From an uncultured Lachnospiraceae bacterium (GTDB lineage: Bacteria > Bacillota > Clostridia > Lachnospirales > Lachnospiraceae), in NCBI GenBank assembly GCA_900319245.1, contig ONNQ01000010.1, forward strand, positions 62,001 to 126,000: a DNA stretch of 64,000 nt. Reading direction: 5' to 3'. Under the pieces are notes generated by a model. It was not told the DNA's origin, did no database searches, and worked only from the letters and a program-made list of their open reading frames with translations. Of the stretch, positions 7,969 through 15,114 are shown in pieces. The position numbers and the translations under genes were made by a program. Every line of letters begins with the position of its first letter. The stretch's first letter is position 1.

Positions 7969-10467
7969 TTACAAATTCTGCCCCGTCAGACTCTCCGGGC
8001 ATGCTTTGATCTCTTCCGGCGTGCCGCAGGCAACAATACGGCCGCCCTCGATTCCGCCGCCGGGTCCCATGTCGATGACATAATCCGCACTGCGGATTAC
8101 ATCCAGGTCGTGTTCGATAACGATGACGGTTGCGCCATGCCCGATCAGGTTCCGGAACACACCGAGCAATACCCGCACATCTTGAGGATGAAGGCCGATG
8201 GTCGGCTCATCGAAAACAAAGACAGAATCTGTCTGGCCTTTTCCCATCTCACTGGCAAGCTTGAGCCTCTGGGCTTCGCCGCCCGACAAGCCGGGCGTCT
8301 CCTCGCCCAGGGTCAGATACCCGAGTCCAAGGTCATGCAGCACCTGCAGTCTCCTGTGAAGCAGCGGAAGATCCGCACAGGCTTCCAGGGCCTCATCAAC
8401 ACTCATAGCCATCAGATCCGGCAGGCTGTATTCATGACCATCCTTTGTGCGGCGCAGTATTTCATGCGCCTCTCTGCGGTATCTTGTGCCGCGGCAGTCC
8501 GGGCAGGGAATATCCACATCCGGCAGGAACTGGACGTCCAGTGAGATCTCACCGGTTCCGTCGCAGGTCGGGCAGCGAAGCTTTCCTGTATTGTAGGAAA
8601 AGTCGCCAGCCTTGTACTTGTGCTCTTTGGCGCACGGTGTTTTGGCATAAAGTTTTCGCAGTTCATCGTGAACGTTCGCATAGGTTGCAACGGTTGATCG
8701 CACATTGATGCCGATCGGAGTTGCGTCAATCAGCTTGACTTGCCTGATGCCGTTCGCGTCAATAGAGCGAACATGAGCAGGGAGTTTCCCGCCGCTGCAG
8801 AAAGCTGCAAGGGCCGGGATCAGGCTCTCGAGAATGAGCGTTGTTTTGCCCGATCCGGAGACGCCAGTGACCACAGTCATGCGCCCCATTGGGATGTCCG
8901 CGCTGAGCGGGTGCACTGTGTGAATGGCGTCTGTCTCAAGATGGATCTTTCCCACTGCAAACAGATCTTTCCCCGCCGTCTGTGGTCGGATCTGTGCACT
9001 TGCAGCGCCGGACAGATATGGGCCGATCACCGACTTTTCGTTCTTCGTGAGTTCTTCCACCGTGCCTTCCGCGATCACTGTGCCGCCTGCCGCACCTGCG
9101 TCGGGGCCCATCTCGATCATCCAGTCTGCGTGGGACAGCACCTGTGTGTCGTGGTCGACCAGCACCACTGTGTTGCCGTCCGCCGCCAGATCATCCATGA
9201 CTCCGGTCAGACCCTTTAAGTTATAAGGGTGCAGGCCTATCGACGGCTCGTCGAGAACATAGAGCACCCCGGTTGTTCTGTTCCTGACCGCTCTCGCCAG
9301 CTGCACCCGCTGCCGCTCTCCGGTAGAGAGTGTCGACGCCGCGCGGTCCAGCGACAGATAGCCGAGTCCCAGATCCATCAGGCGCACAGATGTATCCAGG
9401 AAGGATTCACAGATATTAACCGCCATGGGACGCATAGGCTCAGGAAGGGTTTCCGGCACTCCTTTGACCCAGGGGATCAGAGCCGAGAGCGTCATCTGCG
9501 CCGCCTGATCCAGGCCGATACCGCGGAGTCTTGGCGCACGAGCCGCATTAGAAAGTCTTGTTCCGTGACAGTCGGGGCAGACGCCCTCCTTGAGAAATTT
9601 CTCGATCCGCTTCATGCCCTTCTCGTCTTTGACCTTGGAGAGCGCATTTTCTACGGTGTACACCGCGTTGTAATAGGTGAAATCCATCTCCGTGGACTGT
9701 TTGGTCTGCGGGTTGAAGTAGAAAATATGCTTTTTCTCGGCGGGACCGTGATAGACCATTTCCTTCTCGGCAGGTGTGAGGTCCTTAAAGGGGACGTCCG
9801 TGCGGACACCCATCTCTCGGCACACGTCCTTCATCAGGGACCACATGAGCGTGCCCCAGACGACGACTGCGCCATCATCAATGGTCAGGTCTTCATTGGG
9901 CACTAATGTGCTCTCATCCACAGTTCTCGTAATGCCGGTTCCGCCGCAGGTCGGGCAGGCGCCGGCGCTGTTAAAAGCCAGTTCCTCCGCGCCGGGTCCG
10001 TAAAAACGGGCGCTGCAAACCGGACAGACCTGCTCCCTTCCCGCCGCCACGTCCATCGACGGGTCCAAATAGTGGCCGTTGGGACACCTGTGGCTGGCAA
10101 GTCTGGAGAACATGAGACGCAAGCTGTTGAGCAGCTCCGTCATAGTGCCAAATGTGCTGCGGATCCCGGGCACGCCCGGTCTCTGGTGCAAAGCAAGTGC
10201 CGCTGGCACATAGCGGACGTCGTCCACATGGGCGCGAGCCGCCTGCGTCATCCTCCTGCGGGTATAGGTAGAAAGGGATTCCAGATAGCGTCTGGACCCC
10301 TCTGCATATAGGACACCTAGCGCCAAAGAGGACTTGCCGGATCCGGATACACCAGCGATTCCCACGATCTTGTTGAGCGGGATGTCTACATCGATATTCT
10401 TGAGATTGTGCACTCTGGCACCGCGCACCTGCATGCTGCGGGGAAGGATCTTCTTGTTGTCTGTCAT
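7969..10467 (-). CDS. UvrA-like excinuclease ABC subunit A paralogue (short form)
   Basis: At 832 residues the protein is about 100 shorter than housekeeping UvrA. It keeps both ATPase cassettes: GVSGSGKSSLALG near residue 40, signature LSTGERQRVQLARA with VLDEPSIGLHP, then GVSGSGKTTLILE near residue 530, LSGGEAQRLKLA and VFDEPTIGLHP. Zinc-finger pairs CPVC, CPTCGGTG, CPDCHGTR and CPTCDGTG/CPDCRGTR are present. Such short UvrA2 forms lack part of the UvrB-interaction region and are often linked to drug self-protection or tolerance to DNA-binding agents. Start 10467 follows AAGGAGTACC. Co-transcription with a MATE exporter points to defence against a DNA-damaging or intercalating compound (inference). 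Confidence 0.88.
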   Translation of the reverse strand: MTDNKKILPRSMQVRGARVHNLKNIDVDIPLNKIVGIAGVSGSGKSSLALGVLYAEGSRRYLESLSTYTRRRMTQAARAHVDDVRYVPAALALHQRPGVPGIRSTFGTMTELLNSLRLMFSRLASHRCPNGHYLDPSMDVAAGREQVCPVCSARFYGPGAEELAFNSAGACPTCGGTGITRTVDESTLVPNEDLTIDDGAVVVWGTLMWSLMKDVCREMGVRTDVPFKDLTPAEKEMVYHGPAEKKHIFYFNPQTKQSTEMDFTYYNAVYTVENALSKVKDEKGMKRIEKFLKEGVCPDCHGTRLSNAARAPRLRGIGLDQAAQMTLSALIPWVKGVPETLPEPMRPMAVNICESFLDTSVRLMDLGLGYLSLDRAASTLSTGERQRVQLARAVRNRTTGVLYVLDEPSIGLHPYNLKGLTGVMDDLAADGNTVVLVDHDTQVLSHADWMIEMGPDAGAAGGTVIAEGTVEELTKNEKSVIGPYLSGAASAQIRPQTAGKDLFAVGKIHLETDAIHTVHPLSADIPMGRMTVVTGVSGSGKTTLILESLIPALAAFCSGGKLPAHVRSIDANGIRQVKLIDATPIGINVRSTVATYANVHDELRKLYAKTPCAKEHKYKAGDFSYNTGKLRCPTCDGTGEISLDVQFLPDVDIPCPDCRGTRYRREAHEILRRTKDGHEYSLPDLMAMSVDEALEACADLPLLHRRLQVLHDLGLGYLTLGEETPGLSGGEAQRLKLASEMGKGQTDSVFVFDEPTIGLHPQDVRVLLGVFRNLIGHGATVIVIEHDLDVIRSADYVIDMGPGGGIEGGRIVACGTPEEIKACPESLTGQNL

Positions 10468-10564
10468 GGCGGTACTCCTTCGGTCTGTTGTCTGTAGTTT
10501 TCACATATCTTCTGTGATTTTATCATACTTTTTGTAGTAACTCCCATGGATAATCGCTCTATTA
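10468..10564. other. Upstream region of the UvrA-like/MATE operon
   Basis: Ninety-seven bases between the UvrA-like start and the 63-bp repeat array. It must hold the promoter for the minus-strand operon; an AT-rich stretch near 10500-10545 is present, but I cannot assign convincing -35 and -10 boxes. Confidence 0.4.
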
Positions 10565-10779
10565 TTGGCGATTGGGCAAAGCGCAGCTTTTGTTTGATTT
10601 GTTCCCCATTGGTTTTTGCAGCTTTTGCGGCTGTTGGGCACAGTGAGCGGTTTTGCCTGATTTGTTCCCCATTGATTTTCACTGTTTTTGCGGCGTTTAG
10701 GTACAGCGTGAGATTTTGCCTGATTTGTTCCCCATTGGTTTTCACTGCTTTTGCGGCGTTTAGGTACAGCAACAAATCT
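10565..10779 (-). repeat. 63-bp tandem repeat array, minus orientation (left arm)
   Basis: The plus-strand anchor GTTCCCCATT recurs at 10601, 10664 and 10727, an exact 63-bp period, with a degenerate partial copy at the left end. Each unit also contains CTGATTTG and a G(G/T)TACAGC/GGCACAG segment. Read on the minus strand the unit contains TGTACCTAAA, GGGGAACA and AAAATCT. Because 63 is divisible by three, the minus frames stay open and read as 21-residue repeats, but there is no ribosome site or recognisable protein, so I regard this as non-coding. Confidence 0.9.
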
Positions 10780-10813
10780 TACAAGAAAAGTTCCTAATAA
10801 TTTCGGTAAAAAC

Positions 10814-10981
10814 GGAGAACAATTCATCAAATCCTGCTGTCTGTACCTAAAATCGGCTTGAAGCCATCAAAACCATGGAGAACATTTAATCAAAATCTGT
10901 TGTCTGTACCTAAAACCAGCCTGAAGCCATCAAAACCATGGAGAACATTTCGTCGAAATCTGTCGTCTGTACCTAAATCGC
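10814..10981 (+). repeat. 63-bp tandem repeat array, plus orientation (right arm)
   Basis: The anchor GAGAAC recurs at 10815, 10878 and 10941, again a 63-bp period. Units share CTGTACCTAAA, AAGCCATCAAAACCATGGAGAAC and ATCAAAATCTGT-like segments in order with the reverse complement of the left array, so both arrays are diverged copies of one unit placed head to head about a centre near 10780-10813. Confidence 0.88.
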
Positions 10982-11014
10982 GCCATAACCCCATTGAGCC
11001 GCCTCTCCGCACAC

Positions 11015-11092
11015 AAAAAAGCTGCCGCAGTTGATATGTACCCCCTTTCCCGGACAACCAGGAAAGGGTTCATATCAACTGAAGCAGTTTTA
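11015..11092. terminator. Long bidirectional terminator after the lipoprotein gene
   Basis: Three stacked complementary segments form one long hairpin: GCTGC with GCAG, CAGTTGATATG with CATATCAACTG, and CCCTTTCC with GGAAAGGG, closing on a ten-base loop. The minus strand ends in TTTTTT after the stem and the plus strand ends in TTTTATT. It lies 40 bp past the stop of the minus-strand lipoprotein gene and isolates that gene from the repeat array. Confidence 0.9.
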
Positions 11093-11131
11093 TTATCTCT
11101 ATCAAATCCTACATAATCTGATCAACCATTT

Positions 11132-12709
11132 TTACTCACCAGGCTTTGCAGGCGGCTCACTTCCGTCAGAACCGGGGCCGTGACCGCTGCTGTCTCCATC
11201 AGGCTTTTCGGGAGGTGTGCTTCCATCGGAGCCGGGGCCATCATTTCCATCAGAACCCAGGCCGTGACCGCTGTCACCATCGGAGCCGGGAGCCCCTTCA
11301 TGGTTACTGTTGGAAGAACTCGTCTCCACAACGATTGCCTCTCCTTCCGACTCGGAGCCTTCCACATACTCCTCGCCGTTAACATAGAGCTTATAACCAT
11401 TAAGGTTGATGCTTCCTGCGCTGCAAGTCAGGCTTGTGATATAGCTGTCTCCGGTCAGCGTCCAGGTCGCTCCGTCCTCGATCTCCACATATACATCTCC
11501 GGCTGCACCGTCTGTGTTGATTACTCCCGTGAAGTTGCTGCTATCTGTGAGATACAGGTTCAGCGAAGAAACTTCATCTACGACCATATCGCCGTCAATG
11601 GTCTGCCCGGAACCTGTCATGGTCACGTGACCGCCATTACTTCCTTCGCTGCCCCAGCCTGCTGCCGCCGCTCGCAAGAACACTCCTTCCTCATCTTCGT
11701 TGACAATGGAAGCGCCCGTCAGGTCGATCGTCGCTGTTGTATTGTTGACAAAGAAGATATCACCATTCAAGTTGGTCAGTGTTCCACCATTCATGGCAAA
11801 AGATGCAAGCCCCTCCGCCGCATCGCCCGACATGGACTGGTAGATCATCACTGCCTGATACCATTCAGACTTATCACTGTTCTTGGTAGTGTTGGATGCT
11901 GTCAGATTAACATTGTTAAGGGTAACCGAGTTGTTGCCCTCGACCACAACACCCTGAGCGGCTGTGGATTCCATCTGGGCATCACTGACTGTGATATCGG
12001 CGGTTGAATAGATAACCGGAGAACCGGTTCCATCCGTTGTATAGCTTCCGCCTGTTACATTCACAGTTCCGCCGCCTCTATCAGAGCGAATGGCCGCTGA
12101 ACTGTTGCCAGTCGTATGGATGGTGAGATTGCTGGCGTTCATGGTTCCGCCGCCCGTAGTCATCAGTCCGCCGGAGCAATTGCCGGTAGTCTCAATCACC
12201 GAATCAGAAATGTTGACGTTTGTTCCCTCTCCATAACTGAATACGCCGTTAGCATGTGTGCCGTCCGTGCTGACTGTAATCTCACTGAGGTCCAGTGTGG
12301 CGCCGTTTGTGGCAAAAATTGCTGCGTTTGCACCGTAGAAATCTGCCTCGTCACCTTCTGCGTCGCCGGTCTTCTCCACTGCAATACTAGAATAAGAGGC
12401 TGTCTCGCCATCTGCTGTGATCGCGTGTTCCTCATCCGTGCTGTTTGTGATGGTTTCGTTCACCTCAATATCGTCTGCGGTGAGCACTTCCGCCGCAGAA
12501 GTCTGGGACGGATCTTCACCGGTCTCCTCGGCACTCTCCTCAGCCGCCTCCGTCTCAACCACAGTTTCTGTAGCATCCTGCACAGCCGTTCCCGCCGCAG
12601 TCGCTCCGCATCCCGTGAGTACCAGGCTGATGATCATCATGCTGGCCATCATCATAGCGGTCATTTTCTTCATTGCTTTCTTTCCTGTATTTTGATCTGT
12701 CCTTTTCAT
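11132..12709 (-). CDS. Surface lipoprotein with beta-helix-like repeats and Gly/Ser/Asp-rich C-terminus
   Basis: A lipoprotein signal precedes LVLTGCG, so the mature protein is acylated at Cys 34 and exported. An acidic Thr/Glu linker (about 40-75) leads to a region (about 95-430) rich in short strands such as GATLDLSEITVSTDGTH and GGGTMNASNLTIHTTGN, typical of right-handed beta-helix or autotransporter-like passenger folds. The last 60 residues are repeats of GSDG, GHG and PPEKP type, suggesting a flexible wall-spanning or adhesive tail, though it ends without an LPxTG signal. Start 12709 follows GGGAG. Role is unknown; adhesion or polysaccharide binding is plausible. It is monocistronic, diverging from the Nudix gene. 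Confidence 0.8.
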   Translation of the reverse strand: MKRTDQNTGKKAMKKMTAMMMASMMIISLVLTGCGATAAGTAVQDATETVVETEAAEESAEETGEDPSQTSAAEVLTADDIEVNETITNSTDEEHAITADGETASYSSIAVEKTGDAEGDEADFYGANAAIFATNGATLDLSEITVSTDGTHANGVFSYGEGTNVNISDSVIETTGNCSGGLMTTGGGTMNASNLTIHTTGNSSAAIRSDRGGGTVNVTGGSYTTDGTGSPVIYSTADITVSDAQMESTAAQGVVVEGNNSVTLNNVNLTASNTTKNSDKSEWYQAVMIYQSMSGDAAEGLASFAMNGGTLTNLNGDIFFVNNTTATIDLTGASIVNEDEEGVFLRAAAAGWGSEGSNGGHVTMTGSGQTIDGDMVVDEVSSLNLYLTDSSNFTGVINTDGAAGDVYVEIEDGATWTLTGDSYITSLTCSAGSINLNGYKLYVNGEEYVEGSESEGEAIVVETSSSNSNHEGAPGSDGDSGHGLGSDGNDGPGSDGSTPPEKPDGDSSGHGPGSDGSEPPAKPGE

Positions 12710-12841
12710 CGTGTACTCCCTTCTTCTGATTCATGGTGGACATCGTTGCTGCCGTTTTTGTTTGGTATGTAAGGAATCATACAGGGGGAAGCTTAGCGAA
12801 AACTTAGAAAGCAATCATTTTGCAAAAAATAATTGAATTTG

Positions 12842-12850
12842 TGATATGAT
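12842..12850 (+). promoter_or_regulatory. Extended -10 promoter of the Nudix gene
   Basis: TG-A-TATGAT makes an extended -10 element 38 bp before the Nudix start; TTGCAA at 12820 is a possible but over-spaced -35. AT-rich sequence on both sides supports a promoter in this divergent region. Confidence 0.5.
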
Positions 12851-12887
12851 GATTCACGACATTTTTACATTCATATAGGAGCATCAC

Positions 12888-13508
12888 ATGAATAATCAAC
12901 ACGATATACGTCAAAATACCGAATTATCCGACAACGCCCTCAAATGGAAGCCCGTCAGCACCGAACACATCGTGCAGGACAAATGGATTGATTTCAGGAG
13001 AATGGCTTATGAACTGCCGGATGGCACAGTCTTCTCTCCATACTATAATTTCAGCCGCCGCAGCTACGTGGTCATCGTGGCCTCTGATGAGGAGGGGCGC
13101 TATCTCTGCGTGCGCCAGTACCGGCACGGCATTGGAGAAGTGACGACGGAATTTGTTGCCGGTGGCATCGAGTGCGACAGCGATCGCGAGTATCTCACTA
13201 AGCAGGACACCATCACCAGCCGCGAGGATGCGCTGGAGGCCGCCAAGCGGGAGCTGGAGGAAGAGACCGGCTATTCAAGCGACGAGTGGGAGCACCTGAT
13301 CACGATTCCCTCTGCCGCCACGATCGCGGACAACTACGCGTTCATCTACAGAGCCAAAAACTGCCGTCGCACCCACGCGCAACATACCGACAGCACGGAA
13401 TTCCTCCGTATGGAGAGACTCAGCGCGGATGAAATCGAGGCGCTGATCGCTGCCGGCAAATTTCAGCAGGCAGTACATGTCATGGCTTGGCTGCTGTCAC
13501 AGCGATAA
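12888..13508 (+). CDS. Nudix hydrolase, ADP-ribose pyrophosphatase-like
   Basis: The 206-residue protein has the ADP-ribose pyrophosphatase layout: RRSYVVIVASDEEGRYLCVRQYRHG, then EVTTEFVAGGIE and the Nudix helix EDALEAAKRELEEETGY with the metal-binding REXXEE. The typical glycine six positions before the first Glu is displaced: about 17 extra residues (CDSDREYLTKQDTITSR) lie between the AGGIE turn and the helix. Family members hydrolyse nucleotide diphosphate-X compounds to monophosphates. AGGAG lies 10 bp before the start. It is a single gene closed by a strong hairpin. Confidence 0.88.
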   Translation: MNNQHDIRQNTELSDNALKWKPVSTEHIVQDKWIDFRRMAYELPDGTVFSPYYNFSRRSYVVIVASDEEGRYLCVRQYRHGIGEVTTEFVAGGIECDSDREYLTKQDTITSREDALEAAKRELEEETGYSSDEWEHLITIPSAATIADNYAFIYRAKNCRRTHAQHTDSTEFLRMERLSADEIEALIAAGKFQQAVHVMAWLLSQR

Positions 13509-13587
13509 AGGGCACTGGCACTGCGATGACAAGCACTATCGCAATGATGAAGAGCCCCCATCACAGCAATGAAAAACTCATCACAAC

Positions 13588-13628
13588 AAAAAGAGCGCTG
13601 TCACATCAGTGACGAGCGCTCTTTTTTC
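13588..13628. terminator. Bidirectional terminator between Nudix gene and mtlD
   Basis: AAAGAGCGCT and GTCAC pair with GTGAC and AGCGCTCTTT around ATCA, with a single bulged G, flanked by A-run and T-run. It serves the plus-strand Nudix gene and the minus-strand mtlD. The stretch 13509-13587 holds only degenerate ATCACAGCAATGA-like repeats. Confidence 0.88.
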
Positions 13629-13639
13629 ATTTCTGTCTA

Positions 13640-14794
13640 TTATGCCAGTTTCTTGTACTCTTCCAGAATTACATTGAACATGCGGCTGCCCTCTGCGACG
13701 CCAGTGTACTTCACAATGGCCGCCTCGACGCCGTTGTCGGCGATGAACTTCTGCAGCTCATCGGCCTGCGGATCATCCTCAGCCTTGAACTTCAGCGCGC
13801 ATGCAACACCCTTGAGGAGGTGGAAGTTGTCCAGTCCGAACTCCTCACACTGGTTAGCAGGTCCCATAATGCGGTCGTTCGGGGAGATCTTGCGGATGGG
13901 CTCACGGGATACACGGGCAATCGGATCCACAACACCGGGGGTAGTGAAGCGCTTGATCATCATGGTCTCCATGTAGTTGACAAGATCCTCGTGGGCAAAT
14001 CCGTACTTCTTCTCCAGGGCAGATGCGGACTCCAGCATAGCGCTGCGAATGTCAGGCAGAAGCTCCGGATCACGAAGTGCATCCTGCACGATCTCATAGC
14101 CCTTGATTGCCTGGCCGTAGTAGCCTGCGATCGCATGACCGCAGTTGATAATGTAAATCTTTCTCTGCAGGTACATCATCAGATCATCTACATACTCAGC
14201 GCCCTTGATCGGCTCGGAATCGGGATCGATCAGTTTTCCTCTCTCGATGGCCAGCTCAAACGCGTCACCGATCTCAATGCCCTCTTTGCCGTTGTGCACG
14301 CCACCGAATACCATTCGGTCAACAGCTGTGTTGGGATAGACACCGATTGCGTCAATCTGTTCAGCGGTGAGGATACCAGTCTCGATCATCGCCTTTTTAA
14401 GGATATCCGTGCCCATGATCGCGTTTTCACACGCCATGACGGTCACTTTGCCTTTGCCCTGCTCCAGTCTCTTTGCAAGACCTTTGGTCAGCAGCGGTGC
14501 AATCTTGGGAAGATTGGTTGCCATTACGGAGGTAGTGATGACTTCTGCGTCGCAGATCGCGTCGATGATCTTTTCAGGCTCCTTGATATTGGAGTATGCG
14601 ACTACGTGGTCGATGATCTTCTCCTCATAATCGTGATCGATCAGGAAGAGGGGATACTGGTGCTCCTTGTTAACGATATCTACAAGCGCATCAACGACAT
14701 CTGCAAAGACGATCTCAAATCCGCTGTCGTGCAGAAGCTCCGCAATAAAGCCTCTTCCAATCTTACCTGCTCCGAAATGTACTGCTTTTCTCAT
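13640..14794 (-). CDS. mtlD: Mannitol-1-phosphate 5-dehydrogenase
   Basis: Oxidises mannitol 1-phosphate, made by the PTS, to fructose 6-phosphate with NAD+. The 384-residue protein starts with the dinucleotide fold MRKAVHFGAGKIGRGFIAELL, then VMACENAIMGTDILK, VDRMVFG, and KIYIINCGHAIAGYYG, which includes the conserved Lys/Asn/His region of the polyol dehydrogenase family. Start 14794 is fixed by AAGGAGA seven bases upstream; the 15 residues upstream are not family-like. It lies downstream of mtlA on the same strand. Confidence 0.96.
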   Translation of the reverse strand: MRKAVHFGAGKIGRGFIAELLHDSGFEIVFADVVDALVDIVNKEHQYPLFLIDHDYEEKIIDHVVAYSNIKEPEKIIDAICDAEVITTSVMATNLPKIAPLLTKGLAKRLEQGKGKVTVMACENAIMGTDILKKAMIETGILTAEQIDAIGVYPNTAVDRMVFGGVHNGKEGIEIGDAFELAIERGKLIDPDSEPIKGAEYVDDLMMYLQRKIYIINCGHAIAGYYGQAIKGYEIVQDALRDPELLPDIRSAMLESASALEKKYGFAHEDLVNYMETMMIKRFTTPGVVDPIARVSREPIRKISPNDRIMGPANQCEEFGLDNFHLLKGVACALKFKAEDDPQADELQKFIADNGVEAAIVKYTGVAEGSRMFNVILEEYKKLA

Positions 14795-15114
14795 TCTATA
14801 TTCTCCTTTTTGAGTGCACTTAACAAAACCCAGGGCCAAGCACTTTTTTGGCTCCTGTGAAATTTGAATCCTATCGTATCTTTCTCTTTCGTGTCAAAGT
14901 ATTGTCAGTCCGAATCGCTTCATTCCGGTGGCAGCATTGCTGTCAGAAAGGCTAGTGATTGGCAATCATGCGGCCGATTTTCCGGTCACACAATAGTGTT
15001 AGAAATGGGTAGGTCCTTCTTAATTCTGGCAGACGCAGGAGGGGGGGATATTCCTGCGCCTGCCGAGGATATGGCTAATGAAAGTCAAGTTCAAAGGACT
15101 CTATATCCTGTCAA
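14795..15114. other. Intercistronic region mtlA-mtlD
   Basis: About 320 bases without a supported gene. On the minus strand it contains a hairpin CGCAGGA-N10-TCCTGCG (about 15032-15062) with no T-run, which could limit read-through or stabilise the mtlA message. A plus-strand open frame here lacks a ribosome site and family similarity. Whether mtlD has its own promoter cannot be decided. Confidence 0.5.

Noticed and set aside
10501-10830. Open frames on the minus strand through the 63-bp repeats, with 21-residue repeats
   Set aside because: Open only because the unit is a multiple of three without stops; both other frames are also long, no ribosome site, no family, and the opposite array breaks the pattern.
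10565-10981. CRISPR array
   Set aside because: Units are contiguous with no unique spacers and the two blocks have opposite orientation; no cas genes in the window.
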